A stretch of DNA of 64,000 nucleotides from Atrichornis clamosus (lineage: Eukaryota; Chordata; Aves; Passeriformes; Menuridae), in contig WBMZ01004675.1 in the NCBI GenBank assembly GCA_013400975.1, positions 58,562 to 122,561 on the forward strand, in the 5' to 3' direction. Of this stretch, positions 26,811 to 36,640 are shown piece after piece. The notes under the pieces are model-generated. The model did no database searches, was not told the DNA's origin, and saw only the letters and a program-made list of their open reading frames with translations. How positions within the stretch are numbered: the stretch's first letter is position 1; the number at the start of each line of letters is the position of its first letter. A program made the position numbers and the translations under genes.

Positions 26811-26857
26811 TAAATGCAGTAAATCCTGTGAAAATGCACAGGATAAAATGCAGTAAA
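26811..26857. repeat. Hairpin flanked by a direct repeat
   Basis: ATCCTGTG (26823-26830), a 6-base loop, and CACAGGAT (26837-26844) form a perfect 8-bp stem. ATGCAGTAAA occurs on both sides of it as a direct repeat. Confidence 0.7.
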
Positions 26858-27783
26858 GATAATTATTAATGGTGATATCCACCCAAAAGTAAAAGTGTAA
26901 CTATTCCAAAGTGCTTGCTACAGAATTCCAATATGTTACTTTATTTTAATAAATTCTGCCATAAAGTCAGACAACACACAAGCAAACTCTCTTAAAACAT
27001 CCACCTAAGATTAATATGCCACTCCAAAAACTATCTGAAGCAATTTTCAGCCCTGTAATTAAACAAGGTTTCATTCATTTTTGTTTTCTTTTAATTCTCC
27101 CTTTGCAGAGATAGAAGATTTATAACTTTTAGCGAAAACTGGCAGGATTAAAATGGAATACAGAAATAAAAAGTATTTAAAGACAATTTATTGTACATTG
27201 CAATGCTCCTGAATTTCAGTTCCTAATGTATCAGTAATATCAGTGTGACTGCTTAGAAAACACTTCACAAAGAAGTTTTCACAAAGAACTCAGTCATACT
27301 AACTCACATTGCAAACTCCCTAAAAGCTCAGATGTTATACACTTACGTGAAATTCTAGTCAAACATGATCTAGATAAATAGAAATCTTCAGTTATCTTGA
27401 ATCTTGTTAATATGATGAATTAATGCTACTTCACTTCCTTTCCGCCCACCCTCACCCCTCCACTCCACATGTACATGCACAATTAGGGTCTGATCTTCTG
27501 CATTAAAATTCACATGCCAAAAAGGTTCTGAATATGTAATGTAAAGTGTTTCTAACAGAGGTATTAATTTTAATGATTTTAATCTCACAAACTGATTAGA
27601 ACAGTGACTAATAATAATCTTTGTTTTTTCTTTTCCCATTTGATTTTCTCCTTTCCAACCACAAGAAACATAAAAATAATTTACCAACACAGGACTTGCA
27701 ATAGTGAAGAGCAACTACGAAGAAATTTAGAATAAAATGTGATTAGACTCAACAGATATTCATTATACAGGTCTGGTTTTCTT

Positions 27784-27802
27784 GTTGGTTGGTTGGTTGG
27801 TT
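27784..27802. repeat. (GGTT)n microsatellite
   Basis: Just over four perfect GGTT units. Confidence 0.85.
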
Positions 27803-29054
27803 AGTTTTTTAAACTAGCCAGGTTTGTAATGGAATGAATTCATATAATCATTTTGCATTATCAATTTGCCTCCAGATATCATTGAACATCGCAGTTGAAA
27901 AGGAGTTATGTTCCTCAGCAAGGAAAGAAAGTGGTGGTTGAAATCCCATTTCTCATTTTTACTAACTTCCACTTGAAAGACTGTAGTGAATACATTTCCA
28001 AACATTACCTGAGGACACTGTAGAGATGCACTAAGACTGCACTGGGTGGGTGTCAATCATTTCACTCATTTGCTAACTCAATGTACTTTCTGAATGTCTG
28101 TTATCAACCTTGCCTTTTTTTTTGTTTTAATTACTGATGAAGAAATTTACTATTTTCATTTTATTCTCTTAATATTATCAAAAGATTAAATTTCAGATTG
28201 CTTCCTCTATAAAAAAAATACAGCTTATTCAAGAAATATTAATTTATTTCATTAGATGCCATTAAAAAATGAGTTCATAGGAACTAGCTGGCCATTGCTG
28301 GGCCTTTGATTATTCTGTATTATCCACTTATCAGCCCTAAATATGAATATTCTGGAAGTTCTCTGTATGGAAGCTGAAAAACAAACTAGCACCGAAATTT
28401 TCTGGAAAGAACTGAGAAAAAAGGTTTTTCTCATGGAACAGTTTCAAAACCAACAAGCAAATTGGTGACAGTTTTACAAGAATAGCAGATGTTTCTGCCT
28501 TTTTAAAGAGCACACCTTAAATGTCACTCTTAATATTGCAAGTTTTGAGCATTTTGAGTTTGGCCCTTTTGCTATATCTTCCATGACTCTTAGGTTTCTT
28601 ATAAATATTATATGGTTTTAAAATAATTCTAAGATTCTCCAAATAATTTATCATATGTGGCAATGTGTTATATAGAATAGAGGCATTAGTTCATGCCTCC
28701 AAGTTTTACCCACATTTCTAAAGGGCACACTTTAGGAAACTCCAAAGGAATTATGAGTTTTAATGTAATAAATGTAAGCTTTCACATATTTTAATGATCT
28801 TAGCAAATTTCAATAAATGACACTTTTCCTCATTAAGAGACAGTATCTTAGTAAGGACTGAGGAAAGACAAAATTTAAGGAAAGTGGAATTAGATAAACA
28901 TGGTTCTTGTCTTAAGGTGGGGGAAGGAGGGAAAAGTCACAAAATTCAAGGCTAGCTAGTTCAATTTTAGTTCCTAAAAAGTGGTAGAACAAATAATCAA
29001 ACACTGCCTGAGCACTTACAAGATAAGAAAATTGTGAAGACAAGTAGCAGTGAC

Positions 29055-29059
29055 AGTGG
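29055..29059. repeat. Target-site duplication AGTGG, left copy
   Basis: Identical to 30040-30044. Removing the LTR and one copy restores continuous CR1 sequence (...CAGTGGATTCATGAAGAAC). Confidence 0.85.
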
Positions 29060-29216
29060 TGTAGTGGTTTGAGCCTGGCTGGAGGCCAGGTACCCATGGA
29101 AACTTACCCAGGCTCACTCCCCCCTCACAGCTGGGCAGAGAGAAAAAAAAAATTCAAAGCATTTGTGAGGTTTGTGATTAAGGATTCAAGAGAGGCTTCA
29201 ACTTAAGAGATATAAA

Positions 29217-29222
29217 TTTATT
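29217..29222 (-). terminator. LTR poly(A) signal on the GRM8 strand
   Basis: TTTATT on the plus strand gives AATAAA on the minus strand, near the reverse-complemented CTCATTATCC block as in the other LTR. It could act as an intronic polyadenylation site for GRM8 transcripts, but there is no evidence that it does. Confidence 0.5.
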
Positions 29223-29264
29223 AAACTAAAACTAACAGAAAAGGATAATGAGAAGTAAAATGAG

Positions 29265-29693
29265 NNNNNNNNNNNNNNNNNNNNNNNNNNNNNNNNNNNN
29301 NNNNNNNNNNNNNNNNNNNNNNNNNNNNNNNNNNNNNNNNNNNNNNNNNNNNNNNNNNNNNNNNNNNNNNNNNNNNNNNNNNNNNNNNNNNNNNNNNNNN
29401 NNNNNNNNNNNNNNNNNNNNNNNNNNNNNNNNNNNNNNNNNNNNNNNNNNNNNNNNNNNNNNNNNNNNNNNNNNNNNNNNNNNNNNNNNNNNNNNNNNNN
29501 NNNNNNNNNNNNNNNNNNNNNNNNNNNNNNNNNNNNNNNNNNNNNNNNNNNNNNNNNNNNNNNNNNNNNNNNNNNNNNNNNNNNNNNNNNNNNNNNNNNN
29601 NNNNNNNNNNNNNNNNNNNNNNNNNNNNNNNNNNNNNNNNNNNNNNNNNNNNNNNNNNNNNNNNNNNNNNNNNNNNNNNNNNNNNNNNNNNNN
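29265..29693. other. Assembly gap (429 N)
   Basis: A run of N within the minus-strand LTR. By comparison with the 18-kb LTR it should hold the GC-rich, internally repetitive part of the element. Confidence 1.
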
Positions 29694-30039
29694 CCTTCAC
29701 CACGCAGGGGAATCTCAGCTCTGGCTCCTCTACCTCCTCCTGCTCCTTCCAACCTGACCTTGGTGCTTCCATGGTTGTTTCCTGCTCACATCTTCTCACT
29801 CACCCCCACTTCCCTAGCTGGAATTAAAACTGCGCCACCAGGATTGTTTTGAATTCCTTCTTAAATCTGTTATCACAGAGGCAGTACCACTTTTTAATTG
29901 GCCAGCAGCCTGTCCATCTTTGCAGCCAGCCAGGCATTGGCCCTGCAGGACATGACGGTGGGGCTTCTAGCAGCTTCTTACAGGAGCCACCCCTGTATGC
30001 CCTGCTGCTACCTAAAACAGGTCTTGCAAAACTACACCA

Positions 30040-30044
30040 AGTGG
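30040..30044. repeat. Target-site duplication AGTGG, right copy
   Basis: Identical to 29055-29059 and directly follows the LTR end ACACCA. Confidence 0.85.
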
Positions 30045-31110
30045 ATTCATGAAGAACAAATCACATCAAAATAATACTTTTTTTTCCCTCTGTGATAGCA
30101 TAATGGGCCTTTTGGATACAGGAAAAGCAGTCACATTGTCATTGTGTTTCCCTTTAGAAAGCCACCCGATGCTCTCTCTCATGACCTTTTGATAAGCAAA
30201 CTAGGGAAACACTCCCTGGATGGAATTAGTGAGTGTTGTTATGAACAGTTCGCTGTCAGGCTGGACAAGGGTTTGCTGTACTGTTCCATAGGGGTCTGAC
30301 TGTATTCATTACTTTCTTTCATAGTTTACATAAAGAAATCAAAACGCAGGTTATTACATCTGGAAGTTGACTGACACCATGCTGCAAATGCATTGTATCA
30401 AAATGATCTCAACAGACTGAAGTCTAAAGAAAATTCGGTACAAGTAGGGGCAAGATGTGCATTTCATTGTAGAAAAATTAACCAGTTCATTGCAGAATGG
30501 AAACTGGTAGAGAGCAATAGTATCCCATTAGTACCAGTGGATCAGTCACAAGGCGAACATGACAACATTTTATGTAAAAATGGCATTTTGAAATGTATAA
30601 AAATTATTTTTAAACACTCTTCCATCCCATCCAACATTAATTTGAGAGAATTTTGAGAACAGCATTTTAGGCAAGAAATAAAACCTTCACTAAGTCATTG
30701 AAGCAGGTTGGTTAGGTCCAGAGAAGAAGAGACCAAAGGGCAGTATGATAATATCAAAAATGTTAAAAAGTAGGAATAATGAGAAAGTAAAAGTTCGTTT
30801 ATTTTTTGTCCCCTGTGTATTTGAGTTTAAAACAAACTAAAAAATTAAGATCACTATTCCAAGACATGGAATAACACATTTTATTTTCAGGAATGCAGAA
30901 TGAAGTTAATCCTAAGGTAGCAAAGCTATGAATTACTTGAGAGGGGCTGTCAAGTCATCCTAACAGATATTTTTCAAGAACAAGGTGGACAAGTATCTGT
31001 TAGCAGTGAAAACTGTACAGTCAGTCCTAATTTTGGTAGTAGGATAGAACAAATAACTCTTCAAAATCACTTCCAAATTTATTTTATACTATTATTATGA
31101 TCCTACACTG

Positions 31111-33235
31111 ATTGTTAATTATGTCACTTCACAAGTAGAAGCTTATGGACAAAGATATGGTATAGAGTATATAGTAACATACTTTTAAGAACTATCTGTA
31201 AAACTAACAATTAGGCTTGACTTGTGGTGAAATATGACCAGAGCATTTACTCAAGGTCTGAAACTATAAAAATCATGAAATGAGTGTCTGAATTTTAAAT
31301 ATAGACATGAGGAGTAATGATGTGAATTTAAAACCACATATAAGAGGCTTCTACTAAAGCAGTTAAAAACACCTTTCTTCCTTAGACTTACATTCACCCA
31401 TTAGTGCTTAATGTACTGTAATACTGATTCTATTAAAAAGAGAAAAACAAACAAAAAAATTCAAACAAATAGCAACATTTCCCCAAACCAACCAATAAAC
31501 CAATACCAAAAAAAAAAAAACCAAAAAACCCACCAACCACAACTCAAAACCTCTTTTTTCTTTCAGTTTTAAATATTCAGAGACTCACAATACTATGTAT
31601 CTAGAATGGAAACGTAAATGTTCCAGTTCTCACGTCATAACCTGCAGAAACCTGTCTGACAAGTTTTAAAAGTGATTCTGAATCAGATTTCAGTCATAAC
31701 CAGACTGCTTACTCAAACACCTCTATGTCTGAGGTGAGCCCAGGGGAAATATGGAAGTTTGAACAAGAAATGATTTAGTTTTGCCTTAGAACTTAAGGCT
31801 AAAACCCATACGTCTGAGATATATAGGAATTTTAAATTTCATTGCATCACTTTTTTTTGTCATCTTTCTATTTTTTGATGGGTTTAGGTGACTTTCTCCA
31901 TTAACATTGTTATTAAGTATTTATATAACCACAGCAAATATTGAGCATTATGAAAAAGACACCATTTTGATCTTTGCCCTTTCAACAACAGAGCCCGTGT
32001 CCTCTTTAAGAAGATAAACTCCTCAGACCTGCAGGTAACAGTGACTGACAAAATATCCAAGAACATCTGAAACTGTCATGTCTTCACTGCACTGCTAATG
32101 CCAGATTTGCAGTGGGTAGGAGCTATAACACAGGCTGTTCAAAGCAGCAGCAGTGATTTACAGCTGCTGCTACCCCTCCTCCCTCTTTCATTGGGGTCTC
32201 TCCTCTTGCCTCATTCTTTTTATGGTTCTGACTGTGGAAACCTCATTGTCCTTCAACAGCAAATGAGTACAATTCTGTTCAGTGATCAGCATCTGTCATT
32301 TCAGAACATCAATCAATCAAGTTAATAAAAGGGCATAATTTTAACTCTGAATAAAGTTCATTAGTTGTAAATATGGAGCAGATAGCAATTTTTTTTTAAA
32401 AAGGTTAGGTGTATAATGATCTCTACAACTTATATGTCATCTCTATTGTTTTTAGATATATTTTTGTTATTTAAAACTTCCTGAAAGAAAAGATGCTCAG
32501 ATCTTTGCCTCCAGAACACCTCTTATATTGTCAAATTTATTTCTATTTGGTGCCAAGAGTAGTTATTATCATGTTTATAATGCATCTTAATCACATTTCT
32601 CCCAGCTGAGTGCTACTTACAATTCCATTAAGGTGGCCACTAACAAAACATGCATAACTTTACACGGATAGTGCCACTAAATTCAGTGTGTGAATAGATG
32701 ACTTGCTTGTTAACTACAATGTTATGCCTTAAGAAGATTTTTATGTGCTTGCCTAAATGAAAGGTTAAAACCTGGCTTTTAAAATCATTTGATATTCCAT
32801 AATAAAAGCTTGAAATTCATTTTTCTGCAAGACTGCTAAGAGACTGACCAGGAGAAATAAATTATCATGATATCACTGTAAGACTCAAGGGCTGCACAAC
32901 AATAATAGTGTATACCAGAACGGCTGTGTCCCAACATTTCATATAATAGGCAAAAATCTTTAAAAATGTCTCTGTGTCTATTACCTTGTTGTTCCTGTTG
33001 AATAGAACCTCTATCCTTGTCAATAAATATACTACTGATCATGAAGAAGAATGAACTAGTTTGGTTCCGTGTAAGTAAAAGTCCATTTAACAATATCCTG
33101 TAATTTCTAGAGGTAATAATTACCATGTCTTCTTCATATACATACAAAACTCAAATACTTCAGTAACACAGAAGAATCTTAAACCAGATACAAAGAGGGA
33201 TAGCTTTTTTTTTCTTTCATCTATATTCAGAGTTA
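31111..33235. other. Non-coding stretch with an A/C-rich tract
   Basis: No gene is seen. A/C-rich low complexity with an A13 run lies at about 31440-31560, and a slightly GC-richer patch at 32.1-32.25 kb. Confidence 0.5.
31440..31560. repeat. A/C-rich low-complexity tract
   Basis: AAACAAAC, CCAACCAATAAACCAAT and AAACCCACC words with a long A run make the complement-type of the G/T-rich tract near 3.05 kb. Confidence 0.75.
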
Positions 33236-33239
33236 AAAA

Positions 33240-33904
33240 AGAACAACCAAGGAACAGGAATGACAAGGAAAGCAGAGCTAACAGAGGCAGGCATCAAACA
33301 CAACAGGTTGCTCAGTGTTTTCAGGGGTCTGCTTGCATCTAGTCTGTGAACTTCTGGGATAGCTGGGGACATCTGAGAACTCCTGGAGGAATGTCAGGGC
33401 ACCTGCTGCATCAGGAAAAAGCAGCCATGGGGCCTGTGACTTCCAGTAGCTTGTAATGAGACTATTCCTCATCAAAGGGTGATTTGAGCTTCGAGCAAGG
33501 AAAGACAAGTATCTGTTCAGCAGATGCTGGGACAGGTGTGGATAAGGGCCAGCCCAGTGTGCAGTTCCCAGAGAAGTGTTTTCTGCAGGTGATGTGCAAA
33601 AGCCGTCTGGAAACCCTGCTGCCAAGGGCAGCATTTGTGTGCCAGCAGCCACCCCAGCTCAGACCAAGTTCCCAAAGGATGATGATGCATCTCCACAGGC
33701 CCCTTACTGAAGAGGCATCCACATGAACAAGTAGAGGGGAGCTTTGACAAAGGAGGAGCAAGAAGGATCTGTGCTTATTTGGTGAAGAAATGGAGACTCA
33801 GCATGTCCAAGCCAGAGACTTAATAAAAGCAGGAGAAAAGTTCCTTCTCTGATGTGAAACTACAGAACAGGGTCAGTGTGCTGGTAGCAGATGAGGTGCT
33901 GAGT
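33240..33904. other. Unclassified GC-richer segment left of a CR1 fragment
   Basis: The GC content is clearly above the surrounding intron, and open frames of 77-124 codons overlap on both strands, which argues against any one of them being coding. I cannot match it to a family. It may be the 5' continuation of the CR1 at 33905, or another decayed repeat. Confidence 0.4.
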
Positions 33905-34425
33905 CTGAGCAGGACTGAGGAGGTGATTCTTCCTGTCTCCTGAGCACTGGTGAGACCACAGCTGGAGCACTGTGTCCAGTTCTGGACTCAACAGTAAAAG
34001 AGAGACATGGACATACTGGAGTGAGTACTAGAAAAGGCCACAAAGATGATAAAGGACTTGAAGCATCTGTCATGCAAGAAGAATCTGAGAGAGCTGAGAT
34101 TTTTCAGCTTGGAGAAGGGAATGCTTGAGAAGGGAACTTATAAATATATTATTGTGTTGACGCAAACTCTGCTCAGTCATGTCCAGAGACAGGCCAACAG
34201 GCAATGGGCACATACCAAACCAGAGGAAATTATGTTTAAGCATATAAAACCCCCCTTTTCCAGTGTGCAAGAAGCCAAACAGTGGAATAGGCTGCTCAGA
34301 GAGGTTGAAGAGTCTCCACCCCTGGAGATATTCCACATTCAACCGGATGCAGACCTGAAAAAACTGTTGCTATATCTGAGTCTACTCTGAGTATAGGGGC
34401 CTGTGCTAGACATCTCCAGAGGATC
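33905..34425 (+). mobile_element. CR1 fragment, 3' part
   Basis: CR1 landmarks occur in order: GAGCACTGGTGAGACCACAG (33943), AGCACTGTGTCCAGTTCTGG (33965), GCCACAAAGATGATAAAGG (34037), TTTTCAGCTTGGAGAAGGG (34100), GGAATAGGCTGCTCAGAGAG (34284), TCCACCCCTGGAGATATTCC (34315) and CTAGACATCTCCAGAGGATC (34407). It is diverged, with a shortened centre. The 114-codon open frame at 34046-34390 is a remnant of CR1 sequence and not a host gene. It is antisense to GRM8. Confidence 0.9.
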
Positions 34426-35271
34426 AGCCTGGTTTTGTGAGCAGTAACTCTGTTTCTGAGGTCTAGCGATCCCTGACTTTCAGAAAGTTGCAAATTATCC
34501 ATCACAATTACATGATATTTGCAATCATTTCTCTGCACCACCAAGCCAGGAGAGGTGCAGAAAAGCCACAGACAACCCTCTTTGCTGCCCCATTGCCTGC
34601 TGTTAAATACCACATGAGGAGCATCTGAAAAATCAACCTAATGTGTTTCATGAGCCTCATGCTTAAAAGCAAAGGGATATTGTAATTCTATGCATGTATT
34701 GTCTTATGTGTGAATATATGCAATGCAGACTACACAATCCTGAATAAAAAAGGAATATGACCCATGAAACACATTATTAATTGTTGTTGGCCTGGTAGGA
34801 AGGCTTCAGGAGCTCAGCCCTCAATAGCTTTATTTTGGAGGAACTAATAAAGCCTCAGGTATTTAAGAAATTGCACCTGTAGACAAGGCACTCTTATGAT
34901 ATGTATGGTTCTTGTTTATTCTGGCATGGAAATTTATAATACTTTCTCTTTAGAAGTAAATAAGATTGAATAATAAATTAAATAGCTGCAGATACATGTA
35001 AATGCAAACAAATCTCTCTGTAAAAATGCAGCCCTAGATCATAATTAGAACCTAAGAAGTAATTTTCTTCTAATTTTGAAAGCTATAAAATGTAGATACT
35101 ATCATAGCCAAATGAAGTTTACAATGACTCTTGCAATTTCAGCTGAGCCAACAGAGGAAGAAGCAGACAATACAACATATGTAACAGATCCAATGAAATT
35201 ATGAAAAAACCATATATAAAACAGAGAGAGTGAAAACCTTTGTTGCCATTTCACAGATCTTATATGTTGCT
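34426..35271. other. Non-coding stretch
   Basis: Nothing recognised beyond the end of the CR1 fragment. Confidence 0.5.
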
Positions 35272-35318
35272 GATGAAGGTATTTTCCAGCCTTAAGGAGT
35301 CTATGATTCTATTATGTT
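35272..35318 (+). mobile_element. CR1 3'-terminal scrap
   Basis: GGTATTTTCCAGCCTTAAGG followed by GTCTATGATTCTAT matches the last bases of CR1 (GGTCTTTTCCAACCTTAAT plus the ATTCTATG tail repeat). Only some 40 bases are recognisable. Confidence 0.6.
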
Positions 35319-36184
35319 AATTTCTGATTCCCAGAAATTAACATGAGTAATTTTAATTAAAAGATACTTTTTTTTTTAAGTGCTACTTTTTAAAAGAGTT
35401 GCTTCCAGGAATGAGATTGGACAGGTAAATGTAGAAAATTGCATGAAAAATCTTATAACCTTAGGATATACACAGTGGAATGGGCTGTAAAAATCTTCTG
35501 TTAGTCATTTTTCTCATTCCTGTGAACTGCTCTTTTAGGATCCATTTAGGAATTAATTGCAGTCCTCATTAGATGCTATTATTGCAACAGAAATCTACAG
35601 AATAAATTGTGCCAGTGCAAACGAGGCAGTGATTGGCAGGGCTTTTTTAATTATGGCATTAGGTTTAGCACTTGTGTTAATCTGAAATTCATTAACATGT
35701 CTCCAGATACCACTAGTTAAATCCAGTTTGCCAACAGGCAGAGTCAGCTCTGAAATTAGTGCTTCAGAAAACTTTGTTTATTGCCTGCTGTCCTCTGAAA
35801 AAAATTCACTGAGGTTAGGTTTCCTGACATATTGTTTGACTGTATTCCCAAAACAATTCCATTATATTCTCAAGAGGCAACTTTTAACACACAAAAGCTA
35901 GAATGATGTTTGTGCCAGAATCACTTATCTACAAGTAAATCTCATTTCTTCAAATAGATTCTTAATTCCTCATTTTATTCTTTATTGATGTAGTCTTTCA
36001 GGCTACATTTTCATGATCAATAGTTATTCTACCCATATAGAAATCTCTGTAGACAATACAGACAGAAATGCAAATAAGGATAAAATCTACATAAATTTTT
36101 CAGAAATTGATCATGCCAAAAATCCTGGTGTGTTTCTTTGACGGAGATGTTATTTACTTATTTACAAGGAAAGCATTACAGACA

Positions 36185-36640
36185 TAATCTCTCTGGATTT
36201 CAGAAATTTATTCCATGGGAGATGACTGATTAAAATTGAAGAGGTGGGGATCAGAAGCTTGACTGTAAAGTGGATCAAAAAGGAGATCAAACGAGTTGTG
36301 CTCGTTTGTGTCCATATTGGTGGGATCCCTGTGCTGTTCTTCAGAGTCTACTTTGGAAAATTTTAGTGCTTTCACCAGTGACTATGCTCTCAAGGGGCAA
36401 AAAAATGCCCTTTATGGACATAGAATGTTCTAATGAAATGTTACAATAGCATGAAGATGAATGGGATATATTGATAACATGGAACGAGATCAAACACCAC
36501 ATGGCAGAATTTGGGTAATCTTGGGGAGTGAGGCAATAAAAAGAAGATTATATGTGTATCCTGATACATTTACAGGCTAATAAGAGGAACTCTAAGAGTA
36601 CAGAATGCCCATGTTTCTAGATACAAGATAAGGGAAAATT
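36185..36640 (+). mobile_element. Probable ancient CR1 ORF2 fragment
   Basis: Weak but collinear similarity to CR1 reverse transcriptase: GGATTTCAGAAATTTATTCCATGGGAGATGACTGATTAA-type start, AACGAGTTGTGCTCG near 36290, GGTGGGATCCCTGTG near 36320, TTCACCAGTGACTATG near 36372 and TCTAATGAAATGTTAC near 36428. It is much older than the 11-kb copy. The assignment is from memory and the ends are uncertain. Confidence 0.5.

Larger units (their letters stand above)
19140..28940. other. Long AT-rich intronic stretch with no gene
   Basis: Nearly 10 kb without recognised exons or interspersed repeats. Small items only: a short (AC)n at about 20255-20267, an AT-rich patch at 19.9 kb, an inverted repeat TACTAACATA/TATGTTAGTA at 22958-22991, a hairpin at 26811-26857, and (GGTT)4 at 27784-27802. 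Confidence 0.55.
29060..30039 (-). mobile_element. Solo LTR of the same ERV family, with assembly gap
   Basis: This is a minus-oriented solo LTR. It starts TGTAGTGGTTTGAGCCTGG on the plus strand and ends ...ACTACACCA. It is flanked by a perfect 5-bp duplication AGTGG (29055-29059 and 30040-30044). Shared blocks with the 18-kb LTR include GATAATGAGAAGTAAAA (reverse of TTTTACTTCTCATTATC) and CTTCTTAAATCTGTTATCACAGAGG (reverse of the TATA-like block). Bases 29265-29693 are N, so the 980-bp length is only as good as the gap size. It sits inside the old CR1 copy. It is in the sense direction of GRM8. Long open frames reported through the N run are meaningless. Confidence 0.88.
28945..31110 (+). 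mobile_element. Old CR1 retrotransposon copy, interrupted by an LTR
   Basis: This is an ancient, heavily diverged CR1 in sense orientation, reading from mid ORF2 to the 3' UTR. On the left, TTAGTTCCTAAAAAGTGGTAG and GAACAAATAATCAAACACTG (28970-29005) match CR1 reverse-transcriptase sequence. Right of the LTR it resumes with GGATTCATGAAGAACAAATC (30043-30062), then CATGACCTTTTGATAAGCAA (30180), CAGTTCGCTGTCAGGCTGG (30245) and CCATAGGGGTCTG (30286), in the order expected for CR1 ORF2. Weaker matches continue through 30393-30600. The 3' part, including CAAGAACAAGGTGGACAAGT (30977), reaches about 31106. Many indels and stops make it a dead copy. Ends are approximate because I aligned from memory. 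Confidence 0.78.

Noticed and set aside
29198..29799. Open frames of 169-192 codons on both strands
   Set aside because: They consist mostly of unknown residues read through the N gap inside an LTR.
34046..34390. 114-codon open frame
   Set aside because: It lies wholly within a CR1 fragment; words such as GGAATAGGCTGCTCAGAGAG are standard CR1.
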